Counted from the first letter of the stretch, positions 1 through 9,406 are shown. The stretch is DNA of 64,000 nucleotides from an uncultured Roseibium sp. (GCF_947499295.1 NZ_CANMNP010000012.1:62001-126000); one strand, 5' to 3'. The notes: generated from the sequence alone by a model not told the origin. Translations and numbers: made by a program.

Positions 1-179
1 TTGATGCCGAGCATTTCGGCCTTGCGGCGTGCCGGTTCTAGTTCCTCTCCCTGGCCGAGATCTGCAGTGAAGGTTACGACTTCGCAGTCAAATTCTGTTT
101 GCAGCCATTTCAGGATGATGGATGTGTCGAGGCCGCCGGAATAGGCGAGCACGACTTTCTTGATGTCACCATGCGCCAT
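1..179 (-). CDS. argG: Argininosuccinate synthase, N-terminal part (runs off the window)
   Basis: The first 59 codons of a minus-strand gene are present, starting at an ATG at 179. The N-terminus reads [20 protein letters not shown], and the SGGLDTS stretch is the ATP-pyrophosphatase P-loop typical of ArgG. The next residues ([16 protein letters not shown], then [17 protein letters not shown]) are also characteristic. The enzyme joins citrulline and aspartate with ATP in arginine biosynthesis, in the cytoplasm. The gene continues beyond base 1. The 243 bases between this start and the next gene hold no recognisable gene and presumably carry both divergent promoters. Confidence 0.96.
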   Translation of the reverse strand, partial: MAHGDIKKVVLAYSGGLDTSIILKWLQTEFDCEVVTFTADLGQGEELEPARRKAEMLGI

Positions 180-422
180 AGAGGAAGGGTCCAGTTCGCT
201 TTTTCGGGACTGTATGTCCGCACCGTTGAAAATTTGCGGCAATTTAGCCGGTTCTTTACCCGGCGCAAGCCCTTAGGCGTCGGTAAGGGCAGGACAATCT
301 GTTGCAGGCGGGAAACAGCCTGCAGGTAACACGGGACAGGTTTGAAACTTGCAATTGACCGGAAGGCGGAAGAGGGTGTTAACAGGAAGTGAACGCATCA
401 AGGGGCCAGACTGGGAGGCGGT

Positions 423-821
423 ATGGGTCTGATCGATTTTGAACTCGACGGCTATGACTATCTGACCTTCGGTATCCTGATTCTGGTGGTGATTGCGTTT
501 TTCTACGTGATGGTCACCCTGGGCGGGCTGCCTGGAAAACTTGCGGAAAAACGCAATCATCCGCATGCGGAATCGGTCAAGCTCGGCGGCTGGATCGGAC
601 TGTTTACCGTCTTTCCATGGATACATGCCCTGATCTGGGCCTATCACGATTCCATGACTGTTGATGTTCGCAAGCTGCCGAAAAACGCAGACATCGAGAC
701 CGAAGATGGTAATGCACCGCAGGCAGGCGAGACGCCTGCAGCGGCAGGTGTTCCGGCGGAGCCGCAGAAAAGCAGTCCAGCTGGTAAGTCTTCATCGCCA
801 GAGGGTGGTGCGAGCTCATGA
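423..821 (+). CDS. DUF3302 (YiaW-like) small inner-membrane protein
   Basis: A 132-residue protein with an acidic N-terminus, a hydrophobic helix at about residues 14-36, a second around 58-78, and a low-complexity Ala/Pro/Ser tail after about residue 95. The first half matches the DUF3302 family, whose E. coli members (YiaW, YibI) are encoded beside HlyD-type adaptors. A GGGAGG ribosome site sits just upstream of the ATG. The stop overlaps the next start by four bases (ATGA), so the two are translationally coupled. The function is not established; the neighbours imply a partner of the membrane fusion protein. The disordered tail is not part of the conserved domain. Confidence 0.82.
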   Translation: MGLIDFELDGYDYLTFGILILVVIAFFYVMVTLGGLPGKLAEKRNHPHAESVKLGGWIGLFTVFPWIHALIWAYHDSMTVDVRKLPKNADIETEDGNAPQAGETPAAAGVPAEPQKSSPAGKSSSPEGGASS

Positions 822-1969
822 CGATCGCGCTTTTGATCCTCGGCGTTTATGCACTTTTTGCCTGGCTGGTTTTTTACAAGTTTAGATGGCTGAAATTCAA
901 TATCGCCTGGGGTGTCGTGACCTTCTGGGTAGGATTTCACGTCCTGTTTCTGCTGGTCGTGCTTCTCCGGTTTTTCACGCCGTACACGATCGACGGGCAC
1001 GTTATCCGTCAGACGATCCAGATCGCACCGCGTTTGCCGCACCCCACGGTTTTGGAAGAGGTCTTCGTAGCTCAGAACCAGAAGGTGAAAAAAGGCGACA
1101 AACTTTACCAGTTCGAAAAGACGCTTTATGCGGCGCAGCTGGCCGAAGCCGTGGCAAATCTGGCCGATGCGCGCCAGAATGCCCTCATTCTCGAAGAAGA
1201 TATTCACATCGCACAGGATTCGCTTGAGGCTGCACAAGCCAGTGAAACTTATGCTGCGCAACAGGTGAAGCGGTATTCAGACCTGGTTCCAAAGGGTGGG
1301 GCCAAACAGGAAACACTCGACAAATGGGAGTCGCAGCTTGCGGCAGCTCAAGCTCAGGTCCATGAGGCGCGTGACAACCTGAAAAAGGCTCAACTTGCCG
1401 CTGAGGCAAAGATAGACGGCGTTAATGCACAGGTGGCTGCTGCCGAGGCGCAGGTCGAGCAGGCGCAATATTATGTTGATCAGACAACAATCTATGCGCC
1501 GGAAGACGGTGTCATCATTTCCCAGCAGGCGAGGCCCGGCCTCGTCGTCGGCGGGTTCCGGGTCGCATCAATCGCGGCTTTCGTTGCCGACGCTGATCCC
1601 TATTTTCTGGCAACTTTTTACCAGGAACATCTGAAATTCGTGGAACCAGGCCAGCCGGTTGAAGTGGCACTCGACATTTACCCGGGGCAGATTTTCACCG
1701 GCAAAGTCAAGGCGATCTGGGACGGTACCGGCCAAGGCCAGATCATTCCGCGGGGCCGCGTGCCTGAGTTTATGTTCATGAGTCCACAAGGCCGATTTGC
1801 AGTCGAGATCGATCTTGATGACGACCCCGCGCTGAAACGTTATCCCGCCGGAGCTCACGGCGCGGCAGCCATTTACACCGGTGGAGGTGGCGGCTGGGTC
1901 GCGGTTTTGCGGCGTGTGAACATGCGGCTCTATTCGTGGGTCAATTTCATTGTTCCCTTTGATGTGTGA
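818..1969 (+). CDS. HlyD-family membrane fusion protein (YiaV-like)
   Basis: A 383-residue periplasmic adaptor anchored by two N-terminal membrane helices (about 3-20 and 30-52), an arrangement seen in YiaV/YibH rather than in classic one-helix HlyD proteins. A biotinyl-lipoyl-like half (about 75-105), a long Ala/Gln-rich coiled-coil hairpin (about 105-215), the returning lipoyl half (YAPEDGVI near 227) and a beta-barrel domain follow. It should bridge an inner-membrane component to the outer-membrane factor encoded next. It overlaps the DUF3302 gene by four bases, and the downstream gene starts 16 bases later. No RND, MFS or ABC pump gene is present in this operon. Confidence 0.88.
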   Translation: MTIALLILGVYALFAWLVFYKFRWLKFNIAWGVVTFWVGFHVLFLLVVLLRFFTPYTIDGHVIRQTIQIAPRLPHPTVLEEVFVAQNQKVKKGDKLYQFEKTLYAAQLAEAVANLADARQNALILEEDIHIAQDSLEAAQASETYAAQQVKRYSDLVPKGGAKQETLDKWESQLAAAQAQVHEARDNLKKAQLAAEAKIDGVNAQVAAAEAQVEQAQYYVDQTTIYAPEDGVIISQQARPGLVVGGFRVASIAAFVADADPYFLATFYQEHLKFVEPGQPVEVALDIYPGQIFTGKVKAIWDGTGQGQIIPRGRVPEFMFMSPQGRFAVEIDLDDDPALKRYPAGAHGAAAIYTGGGGGWVAVLRRVNMRLYSWVNFIVPFDV

Positions 1970-1985
1970 GTGAGAGTTTCAGCGT

Positions 1986-3539
1986 ATGGGGCGGTTGCGA
2001 AAATTGAGTCGTTGGGGAGTGCTCGCAGGCGTGCTTTTCGCTGGTGGCTGCATGGTCGGACCCGATTTCGAGCGGCCCGATGCACCTGTTCTCGACAGCT
2101 GGAGCAAAGGCGCAAATCTCACCATCGACAGCCGGACCGGATTCACCAGCCGCAGCGCTCATTCCGTGCCGTGGTGGCACGTCTTCAAGGATGAAACGCT
2201 CAACAGCCTGATTGCGCAGGCGTACCGTCAGAATGTCGGCCTGCAGGCCGCCGGTGTCAGGGTTTATCAGGCCCGCGCACAACTTGGTATTGCGACCGGT
2301 GAACTGTTTCCGCAGGTTCAGGAGTTGAACGGCGGATCCAAAAGCATCCGGTTCAGTGCCAAGGACCCGTTCATTCGCGATCTGGAGAGAGTTGGCCTGG
2401 TCAACGATCACATTACGCGTGTGTCGACGGGGTTCGATGCTGCCTGGGAAATTGATGTCTGGGGCAAGATCAGGCGCGATATCCAGTCTGCCGATGCCAA
2501 CCTGAAGGCCAACATCGCTTCTTATGACGATGCACTGGTGACACTGACCGGTGATATTGCCGCCACCTACGTCACGATACGCGAATTACAGCAGCTGATC
2601 ACGTCGGCGCGCAAGAATGCTGCGCTTCAGAAAAAGTCTCTCGATCTCACACGGTTGCGCCTTGAAAACGGAGCTGCAACCAAGCTGGATGTCGACGAAG
2701 CTACGGTGCTTTACAACAACACGCTGGCGTCCATTCCCGGATATGAAGCAGAACTATCACAAGCATATAATGCATTGAGCCTGCTGTTGAGCGAACCTCC
2801 GGGCGGCATGAAAGCACGGCTTCGATCCGGTGGCCGCTATCCAAGGGTTCCGGCAGAGGTTGCGATCGGTGTTCCAGCCGACATGCTTCGCCGGCGCCCT
2901 GACATCCGGCAGGCAGAATATGTGGCGGCAGCGCAATCGGCACAGATCGGGGTCGCCAAGGCTGATCTTCTGCCCGCCTTTACGATCTCCGGTGCTATCG
3001 GCGTGAGAGCTGATGACTTTTCAAACCTCTTCAACAACGGCTCGACAGCGGGTTTCATAAATCCTGGATTTTCCTGGAATTTCCTAAATTACGGACGCAT
3101 CCAGAACAACGTCCGGGTGCAGGATGCCAAGTTTCAGGAAACACTTCTGAACTACAAGAACACGGTTTTGAACGCATATGCGGAAGTTGAAAATGCGCTT
3201 ACGGCATTTTTGCGCTCAAAGCAGGAAGCGGTCTATCTCAGGCGCAGTGTCAGGGCTGCCCGCAGCTCGGTGGGTGAAGTCGAGGCGCAGTACCAGGACG
3301 GTACCGCGTCTTACAATCGCGTGGTCGATGCACAAAGAAGTCTGCTTCTGGCCGAGACGCGCCTAATTGCAGCACAGGCCAATGTGCTTACCAATCTGAT
3401 TGCCGTTTACAAGGGCCTGGGCGGCGGCTGGGTGCCGGAAAATGTCAAAGGTCTGATCTCAGACGAAACCCGTCAGCAAATGGCGGAACGGACACGCTGG
3501 GGCAAACTTCTGGAGAAGCCGGTCGGGGACGCTGGCTAG
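1986..3539 (+). CDS. Outer-membrane efflux factor lipoprotein (NodT/OprM type)
   Basis: A 517-residue TolC-like channel protein. The N-terminus has a basic region, a hydrophobic stretch and a lipobox ending at Cys22 (LFAGGC), so it is probably a lipoprotein. The RND outer-membrane efflux features are clear: the MVGPDFERP start, two internally repeated helical domains, and conserved stretches such as GVPADMLRRRPDIRQAE and NAYAEVENAL. It would form the trimeric outer-membrane duct for the adaptor encoded just upstream, completing an exporter path across the envelope. It is the last gene of a three-gene operon, convergent with the TetR gene at 3591. The substrate is unknown. Confidence 0.93.
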   Translation: MGRLRKLSRWGVLAGVLFAGGCMVGPDFERPDAPVLDSWSKGANLTIDSRTGFTSRSAHSVPWWHVFKDETLNSLIAQAYRQNVGLQAAGVRVYQARAQLGIATGELFPQVQELNGGSKSIRFSAKDPFIRDLERVGLVNDHITRVSTGFDAAWEIDVWGKIRRDIQSADANLKANIASYDDALVTLTGDIAATYVTIRELQQLITSARKNAALQKKSLDLTRLRLENGAATKLDVDEATVLYNNTLASIPGYEAELSQAYNALSLLLSEPPGGMKARLRSGGRYPRVPAEVAIGVPADMLRRRPDIRQAEYVAAAQSAQIGVAKADLLPAFTISGAIGVRADDFSNLFNNGSTAGFINPGFSWNFLNYGRIQNNVRVQDAKFQETLLNYKNTVLNAYAEVENALTAFLRSKQEAVYLRRSVRAARSSVGEVEAQYQDGTASYNRVVDAQRSLLLAETRLIAAQANVLTNLIAVYKGLGGGWVPENVKGLISDETRQQMAERTRWGKLLEKPVGDAG

Positions 3540-3590
3540 AATTGAGGCGAGCCGGGTCGTGCAGCTTCCCGACAAGGCAAAGCTGGGCTG

Positions 3591-4190
3591 TCAGGCAGCC
3601 TTTGTTCCGTATCTTGCCAGAAACATGTCGACACTTTCCTCAATAATCTTTTCCATCTCGGCACGCTCCGGCACACGGCTGGCATAGATATTCGGGTAAA
3701 AAGCCCTTGATTTGAGAAGGCCCAGAAACTGCTCGGCGGCGACCGATGGATCGTCTGCGGACAATTTGCCTTCGGTAATGGCTTCTTGGATGTGTTCGGC
3801 GAAAACGGAAAGCTTGGTCATGCGGCTGTTCATATCCGCCGCAAGTTCGGGGTCGCGGATGGTTTCGCTCATGATCATGCGGGCCAGGCTCATGAAACAG
3901 GGGTTTATCATCAGTTCCCCCTCGGCCCAACCCAGACGGATCAGCGTCTCGCGGATAGGGAGATCCGGGTCATACGGCATTTCCAGCGCCGAGTTGATCT
4001 GATCGGCCAGGCACTGATTGATGCCTTTGAAGAGCACTTCCTTGCTTTCGAAGTGATTGTAGACCGTACGTTTGGATACCTGTGCGCGATCTGAAATGCG
4101 ATCCATGCTCGCACCCGCGAAGCCTCTTTCCTGAAATTCCGCGATTGCCGCTTCGATGATCTGCTTTTTTTTCTGGTCAGATACCGACAT
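3591..4190 (-). CDS. TetR/AcrR-family transcriptional repressor
   Basis: A 199-residue regulator with an N-terminal helix-turn-helix at about residues 26-48 (RISDRAQVSKRTVYNHFESK) and an all-alpha ligand-binding domain of the AefR-like type. It is transcribed toward the efflux operon and away from the iorAB genes. Two inverted repeats lie between its start and iorA (4270-4289 and 4307-4327), so it most likely represses itself and iorAB. Control of the efflux operon is possible but no similar palindrome was seen before 423. The ligand is unknown. Confidence 0.92.
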   Translation of the reverse strand: MSVSDQKKKQIIEAAIAEFQERGFAGASMDRISDRAQVSKRTVYNHFESKEVLFKGINQCLADQINSALEMPYDPDLPIRETLIRLGWAEGELMINPCFMSLARMIMSETIRDPELAADMNSRMTKLSVFAEHIQEAITEGKLSADDPSVAAEQFLGLLKSRAFYPNIYASRVPERAEMEKIIEESVDMFLARYGTKAA

Positions 4191-4269
4191 GGTCAGCTCA
4201 TTTTGCCCCGGATTGCCTGTTCACCTGATTGCCGTGCCCCGCCCCTTTCATCCCAAAAAATGCGCCCTA

Positions 4270-4289
4270 TGTAAACTGTGGCGTTTACA
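4270..4289. promoter_or_regulatory. Perfect inverted repeat, probable TetR operator
   Basis: TGTAAAC, six bases, GTTTACA: a perfect 7+7 palindrome 80 bases from the tetR start and 81 bases before the iorA start. Its size and position between a divergent TetR gene and its likely target fit a repressor site. Assignment to this TetR protein is inferred. Confidence 0.6.
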
Positions 4290-4306
4290 GATGCGAAATC
4301 TGAGAT

Positions 4307-4327
4307 TAAACTGCACGGTGTAGTTTA
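4307..4327. promoter_or_regulatory. Second, related inverted repeat (TAAACT-N9-AGTTTA)
   Basis: TAAACT, nine bases, AGTTTA. It shares the TAAAC/GTTTA core with the palindrome at 4270-4289 and lies 43 bases upstream of the iorA start. Two similar sites suggest cooperative binding or separate control of the two promoters. Confidence 0.45.
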
Positions 4328-4370
4328 CTTCCTTTAGCCAGATAAGGCCAGCCAAAGGAGCCTCCTCCTC

Positions 4371-4832
4371 ATGTCTGTTACACTAAAAATCAACGGGGAA
4401 ACGCGCACGCTTGATGCGGATCCTGAAAGCCCGCTGCTGTGGGCATTGCGCGATGAGCTTGGAATGACCGGAACCAAATTCGGTTGCGGTATCGCCGCCT
4501 GCGGTGCTTGCACCGTACATTGGGACGGTGTCGCCATTCGGTCCTGCCAGACACTGGTAGGGGACCTTGACGGTGCTGAAATCACCACCATCGAGGGTAT
4601 CAACACCAAAGCCGCCGAAGCCGTTCAAACGGCCTGGAACGAACTGGACGTTCCGCAATGCGGCTATTGTCAGTCCGGACAGATCATGGCCGCAACCGCT
4701 TTGCTCGCCGAAACGCCAAAGCCGACCGACGAAGACATTGACGCTGCCATGGACGGGAACGTCTGCCGCTGCGCCACCTATGCCCGTATTCGCAAGGCCA
4801 TTCACCTTGCCTCCGACAAGATGGAGGGCTAA
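4371..4832 (+). CDS. iorA: Isoquinoline 1-oxidoreductase-type 2Fe-2S (alpha) subunit
   Basis: A 153-residue two-cluster ferredoxin subunit of the xanthine oxidase family. The plant-type cluster ligands lie in [12 protein letters not shown] and the later RSCQT; the second cluster uses QCGYCQSGQ and the CRCATYARI motif. It passes electrons from the molybdenum centre in the next protein to an external acceptor. The gene is three bases from the large subunit, and there is no separate FAD subunit, as in IorAB-type enzymes. It faces the TetR gene across a 180-base region with two palindromes. The true substrate (N-heterocycle or aldehyde) cannot be told from sequence. Confidence 0.9.
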   Translation: MSVTLKINGETRTLDADPESPLLWALRDELGMTGTKFGCGIAACGACTVHWDGVAIRSCQTLVGDLDGAEITTIEGINTKAAEAVQTAWNELDVPQCGYCQSGQIMAATALLAETPKPTDEDIDAAMDGNVCRCATYARIRKAIHLASDKMEG

Positions 4833-4835
4833 CCG

Positions 4836-7025
4836 ATGTTGCACCTCTTGCAAAAACCTCTTGAAGCCGCTCAGCCGAGCCGCCGCAGCTTCCTGAAGAT
4901 CTCCGCCGGAACCATCGGTGGGCTTGTACTGGCGATGAACCTGCCGCGCGCAGCGCAGGCCGCTGCTGGTGACGGGGAGCTGGTCCAGCCATTCGTTCAT
5001 ATCCGCCCGGACAACACAGTCATTGTTTTGTCCAAGCACCTCGACAAGGGGCAGGGCACGGCCACGGGTCTGGCGACACTTGTTGCAGATGAACTGGACG
5101 CCTCGCGTGAACAGGTCTCGGCTGAATTCGCGCCCTCAAATCCCCAAGTCTACGCCAACACGCTGTTTGGTGTTCAAGGTACTGGCGGTTCCACCGCCAT
5201 GGCGAACTCGTTCATGCAGTACCGGCAGGCGGGAGCTGCTGCCAAAGCCATGATTGTTGCAGCTGCTGCCAAGGACTGGGACGTGCCGGCTGGAGAAATC
5301 TCCGTTTCAAACGGCGTTGTCTCTCATGCCTCCGGAAAGTCGGCAACACTTGGCGAGCTGGCCGGTCTGGCTGCTGCGGAAGATGTGCCTGCCGAACCCG
5401 TTCTGAAAACACCCGATCAGTGGGTCTATATCGGCAAGTCGTTCCCACGTGTTGACGTCAAGAACAAAACGGTCGGTGCGCCGAACACCTACACAATGGA
5501 CTTCCAGCTGGACGGTCTTCTGATTGCGACCGTTGCACGTGCACCCCGGTTTGGTGGCAAGGTCAAATCCTTCGATGCGACCGAAGCCAAGAAAATCCCC
5601 GGTGTTGTGAACGTTCTGCAGATCCCGAATGGTGTTGCTGTTGTCGCAAAGTCCACATGGCCTGCGATCAAGGGGCGTGAACTGCTTGAAATCGAATGGG
5701 ACGACAGCGCTGCTGAAACCCGTTCCAGCGATGTCATGATGGCAGAGCTGAAAGACATGACCACCAAGCCTGGCCTGAAAGTGCGCGAAGATGGTGACAT
5801 TGATGCCGCTCTGGAAGCATCGGCTCGGGTGATCGAGGAAGATTTCGATTTTCCCTTCCTTGCCCATGGTGCGATGGAGCCGTTGGATGTGGCGATCTCC
5901 TTTGACGGTGAAAATGCTGAACTTTGGCTTGGCTCCCAGATCCAGACCATCGATCACAACGTGGCAGCCACTGTCCTTGGCATTCCGTTCGAGAAGGTCA
6001 AGATCAACACTTTGTGGGCTGGTGGTTCTTTCGGCCGCCGGGCGCAAGCAGACGCGCACCCAGTGGTCGAGGCAACAACTCTTGCCAAGGCCATGCGGGC
6101 AGACGGTATGGACGCTGCGCCGGTGAAAATCGTATGGACTCGTGAAGACGATATGGCCGGTGGCTATTATCGACCCATGTCCGCGCACAAGGTCAAGGTT
6201 GGTCTCGATGAGAACAACAATGTTACGGCCTTCAAATACACCATTGCTGCCAAGTCCATCATCAAAGGCACGCCGTTCGAGCAGATGCTCATGAAGGACG
6301 GTGTCGACCACAACATGACTGAAGGGGCGCATGACACCACATATGCGTTCCCGATGATGAACATGGATCAGGCCTTCCAGGAAACCCAGGTTCCGGTTCT
6401 CTGGTGGCGGTCTGTCGGTCACACGCACACGGCGTATGTCATGGAAACCATGATCGATCGTCTGGCAAAGGAAGCTGGGAAAGACCCGGTAGCCTATCGT
6501 CTGGAAATGCTCAAAGACGATCCACGGAAAGTAGCCGTGCTGAAGCTTGCGGCGGAGAAGGCCGGTTGGGACACGCCGCCCGCTGATGGTCGTTACCGCG
6601 GTGTCGCCGTGCACAAGTCCTTCGGTTCCTATGTTGCCGAAATTGTCGAAATCTCCTTCCGGGACGATGACACGGTGAAGGTGGAAAAGGTCATCGCGGC
6701 TGTCGACTGCGGTACGCCGATCAACCCGGACAACATCATAGCCCAGGTTGAAGGCGGCATCGGATACGGCCTGGGTGCCATTCTGCGCAACCAAGTGACG
6801 CTGACCGACGGTGTCGTTGAAGAGACCAACTTCGACACCTATGAGCCGATCCGGATGTCCGACATGCCGGAAATTGAAGTGCATATTGTGGCTTCGAATG
6901 AAGCTCCAACGGGCATCGGCGAACCGGGAACCCCGCCGATCGGCCCTGCAGTGGCAAATGCGATCGCCGCGGCAAAGGGCAACTGGGTGACCAGCCTGCC
7001 GCTGGCCAAGAACGGTCTCGTTTGA
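4836..7025 (+). CDS. iorB: Isoquinoline 1-oxidoreductase-type molybdopterin (beta) subunit
   Basis: A 729-residue molybdenum-binding subunit. A twin-arginine signal is visible (SRRSFLK at residues 15-21, then a hydrophobic stretch ending AAQA near 43), so the enzyme is probably exported folded to the periplasm. The IorB family features include two aldehyde-oxidase-like halves, the GSFGRR loop, and GEPGTPPIGPAVANAI near the C-terminus, which carries the expected active-site Glu. It works with the 2Fe-2S protein encoded just before it. No XdhC-type maturation factor is adjacent. A strong terminator follows 28 bases after the stop. Confidence 0.9.
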   Translation: MLHLLQKPLEAAQPSRRSFLKISAGTIGGLVLAMNLPRAAQAAAGDGELVQPFVHIRPDNTVIVLSKHLDKGQGTATGLATLVADELDASREQVSAEFAPSNPQVYANTLFGVQGTGGSTAMANSFMQYRQAGAAAKAMIVAAAAKDWDVPAGEISVSNGVVSHASGKSATLGELAGLAAAEDVPAEPVLKTPDQWVYIGKSFPRVDVKNKTVGAPNTYTMDFQLDGLLIATVARAPRFGGKVKSFDATEAKKIPGVVNVLQIPNGVAVVAKSTWPAIKGRELLEIEWDDSAAETRSSDVMMAELKDMTTKPGLKVREDGDIDAALEASARVIEEDFDFPFLAHGAMEPLDVAISFDGENAELWLGSQIQTIDHNVAATVLGIPFEKVKINTLWAGGSFGRRAQADAHPVVEATTLAKAMRADGMDAAPVKIVWTREDDMAGGYYRPMSAHKVKVGLDENNNVTAFKYTIAAKSIIKGTPFEQMLMKDGVDHNMTEGAHDTTYAFPMMNMDQAFQETQVPVLWWRSVGHTHTAYVMETMIDRLAKEAGKDPVAYRLEMLKDDPRKVAVLKLAAEKAGWDTPPADGRYRGVAVHKSFGSYVAEIVEISFRDDDTVKVEKVIAAVDCGTPINPDNIIAQVEGGIGYGLGAILRNQVTLTDGVVEETNFDTYEPIRMSDMPEIEVHIVASNEAPTGIGEPGTPPIGPAVANAIAAAKGNWVTSLPLAKNGLV

Positions 7026-7053
7026 ACTGTCCTGCCTGCATAACGTAAGAAAA

Positions 7054-7077
7054 GGCCGCCTCCGGGCGGCCTTTTTT
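7054..7077 (+). terminator. Rho-independent terminator of iorAB
   Basis: A seven-base-pair G+C stem (GGCCGCC/GGCGGCC) with a TCCG loop and six T residues, directly downstream of iorB. Confidence 0.88.
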
Positions 7078-7105
7078 GTCGGTTTCTAGATCCGATTAGG
7101 ATCCG

Positions 7106-7714
7106 CTATTGCGTCGGCCGGAAGTCTTCCGGCACAAAAAACGTATAGTCCCGTTCAGCGACGGCCTCATGGCATACATGGCAATACGTCATGAGGTCCG
7201 GGTTTGCCCCCATTGTATCGCCATAGATAGAGCCATCCGGGATGACCATGAAATAGCGCCAATCCGCTGTCTCGGGACTGGTGCCTGAAGCGAGTTTTTC
7301 CATTCCAAATAGAGCCCCAGGAAAAACGCGGCCGTCGTCGGTCACGGTAATGCTGTCCTTGACCAGGATGGATCCGGCCGGCAAAAGCTCGCCCTCTTCG
7401 AGATCCGCATAGTTCGATGCAATGGCGTTGGCATAGTTGTTGACGTAACGCTGGCCATGCGTTGCAGAGATGTAGGGTGCGGTATTGAAGAGCGGCCATG
7501 ACTGGTACTCCTCGATTTCCTTCAGCTGGGACATCGCGTAGCTGGCTGCGAGGCGGTCTTTCAGATCGTCATAGATCGCCGACGCTTCAGCGCCGGTCAA
7601 TTCCGCCGGATTTTCAATGGCGATGTGACTGTCGATGGCTGCATCCTGCCCGAATGCTGCGGTGCTGATATGACCAATAAAAAGGGCAATACATATGGTT
7701 TCGCCGGATTTCAT
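7106..7714 (-). CDS. Cytochrome P460-like exported haem protein
   Basis: About 202 residues. A start at 7714 is chosen over the longer one at 7735 because AGGAG lies just before it and a signal peptide (MKSGETICIALFIGHISTAA) then begins directly. Near the C-terminus is a single CxxCH haem site (YCHVCHEAVAERDY) following DWRYFMVIPDGSI, the layout of the P460 domain family. It is probably periplasmic and may carry out hydroxylamine or NO chemistry, or simply transfer electrons. It converges on iorAB, so the two are separate transcription units. Confidence 0.78.
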   Translation of the reverse strand: MKSGETICIALFIGHISTAAFGQDAAIDSHIAIENPAELTGAEASAIYDDLKDRLAASYAMSQLKEIEEYQSWPLFNTAPYISATHGQRYVNNYANAIASNYADLEEGELLPAGSILVKDSITVTDDGRVFPGALFGMEKLASGTSPETADWRYFMVIPDGSIYGDTMGANPDLMTYCHVCHEAVAERDYTFFVPEDFRPTQ

Positions 7715-7874
7715 GTGCAGGGACCTTCTCCTCAAAAGCCGCCGGACCGCCGGCGAGACTGGAGTGCCTCAAGGATAGGTAATGCAGCCTTAGCTGTAAT
7801 TCATGGTGGTAAAAATGACGCTCACACGGAATTGTCCGGTGTTGAACGGCTTTGCGCGGTGAAGCTCACCAACA

Positions 7875-7902
7875 AAACCAAAAACAGCGGCCGTTTGGCC
7901 GC
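7875..7902 (-). terminator. Terminator downstream of rlmN
   Basis: On the minus strand GCGGCC, AAAC loop, GGCCGC, then a short CTG and a T-rich tract (TTTTTGGTTTTG). It lies 30 bases after the rlmN stop. Confidence 0.7.
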
Positions 7903-7931
7903 CGCAGGTCGCAGTTTCAGAACGTGAGCAC

Positions 7932-9170
7932 TCAGGACGCTGCGAGTGCTTCACGATCCTTCTTGCGCATACGTTCCGATGCTGATTTCAATTGGCCGCA
8001 TGCAGCGAAGATGTCCCTGCCACGTGGCGTCCTTATCGGGGACGCATAACCGGCGCGATTGACGATGTCGGCAAATTCTTCGATCCGTTCCCAATCCGAG
8101 CACTCGTATTCAGACCCTGGCCACGGGTTGAACGGGATCAGATTGATCTTGGCGGGGATGCCTTTCAGCAGACGAACAAGCTCCAGAGCTTCCCGATTGC
8201 TGTCGTTCACCCCTTTCAACATGACATATTCAAAGGTAATGCGTTTGGCATTGGAGAGGCCCGGATAGTTTCTGCAGGCTTCCAGCAGTGCTTCAATGTT
8301 CCATTTCTTGTTGATCGGAACCAGGACATCGCGCAGGTCGTCGCGAACGGCGTGCAGGGAGATGGCCAGCATGCAGCCAATTTCGTCTCCCGTACGGAAA
8401 ATCTCCGGAACGACACCGGACGTGGACAGCGTGATGCGGCGTTTGGATAGAGACAGGCCGTCACCGTCGGACGCGATCAGGAGCGCTTTCTTGACATTGT
8501 CGAAATTGTAGAGTGGTTCCCCCATACCCATCATGACAATGTTGGAAATGAGACGGCCTTCGGAAGGAACAATAGCTCCCTGAGGTGTGTTCGCATCAGG
8601 AAAATCACCCAGCCTGTCGCGGGCCAGCAGGATTTGCGAAAGGATTTCTTCAGCCGTCAGGTTGCGAACCAGTTTCTGTGTTCCGGTGTGGCAGAAAGTG
8701 CAGGTGAGCGTGCAGCCGACCTGAGAGGAAACACAAAGCGTGCCCCGTCCTTCTTCGGGTATATAAACCGTTTCCACTTCAACCGGACGGCCTGCGCCAC
8801 GCGGCGGAAACCGGAAAAGCCATTTGCGCGTACCATCGACAGAAATCTGCTCGGATACGATGTCGGGACGTGCAATCGAGAAATGATCGTCCAGCTTCTG
8901 ACGCAGGTCCTTGGCAATGTTGGTCATCTGCGAAAAGTCGGAAACGCCGCGCACATAAAGCCAATGCCAGAGCTGCGAAGACCGCATCCGCCATTGTTTT
9001 TGCGGTATGCCAATGGTGCCAAGCATCTCACCAAGATCTTCGCGTGACAGGCCGATCAAGGTCGGTTTGTCTTCGGCCGCCGGCTTATTTGCCGGGTCAG
9101 CTGTAACTGTCGGCGCGTTCGCGTTGTCCCGCGCGATATCGAGCGTAATCGCCATGTCGTGATCCATCAT
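7932..9170 (-). CDS. rlmN: 23S rRNA (adenine-2503-C2)-methyltransferase / dual-specificity RlmN
   Basis: A 412-residue radical-SAM methyltransferase. The CxxxCxxC cluster motif ([11 protein letters not shown]) is at about residues 153-163, and [14 protein letters not shown], typical of RlmN, follows. A conserved C-terminal Cys (FAACGQLKS) is the methyl-carrying residue. It methylates A2503 of 23S rRNA and, in characterised homologues, A37 of some tRNAs. The N-terminal 35 residues are poorly conserved, so an internal ATG at 9155 is an alternative start. It is monocistronic. Confidence 0.96.
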   Translation of the reverse strand: MMDHDMAITLDIARDNANAPTVTADPANKPAAEDKPTLIGLSREDLGEMLGTIGIPQKQWRMRSSQLWHWLYVRGVSDFSQMTNIAKDLRQKLDDHFSIARPDIVSEQISVDGTRKWLFRFPPRGAGRPVEVETVYIPEEGRGTLCVSSQVGCTLTCTFCHTGTQKLVRNLTAEEILSQILLARDRLGDFPDANTPQGAIVPSEGRLISNIVMMGMGEPLYNFDNVKKALLIASDGDGLSLSKRRITLSTSGVVPEIFRTGDEIGCMLAISLHAVRDDLRDVLVPINKKWNIEALLEACRNYPGLSNAKRITFEYVMLKGVNDSNREALELVRLLKGIPAKINLIPFNPWPGSEYECSDWERIEEFADIVNRAGYASPIRTPRGRDIFAACGQLKSASERMRKKDREALAAS

Positions 9171-9345
9171 CTCATCCGGCGCACGATTTTGCTGTTCTTT
9201 GAGAAGAAAACGCGTCTGCCGGGCAACCTGACGTGCAGGTTAGAATTCAAGCGCTCCCAAAACCACAAAATGGCCGGAAAATCAAGGTTCGCAACTTGAA
9301 GGGAACCTGTCACACGTTCTCAAAGGAGCGCGGCAAACACAATTG

Positions 9346-9379
9346 CCCGGAAAAGCAGAAACTGCTTTCCCGGGTTTTT
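9346..9379 (+). terminator. Strong hairpin with T-tract between an ialB-like gene and rlmN
   Basis: Thirteen-base arms with one mismatch (9346-9358 and 9362-9374), a three-base AAA loop and five T residues on the plus strand. No plus-strand gene ends here; the stem may still end the minus-strand gene that stops at 9407, although the T-run lies on the other strand. Confidence 0.55.
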
Positions 9380-9406
9380 GCCAGTAGTCTGACAATAACT
9401 GGCGCG

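Noticed and set aside
5307..6884. 525-codon minus-strand frame inside iorB
   Set aside because: It is the antisense shadow of a strongly conserved molybdoenzyme gene; its His/Arg-rich sequence matches no family.
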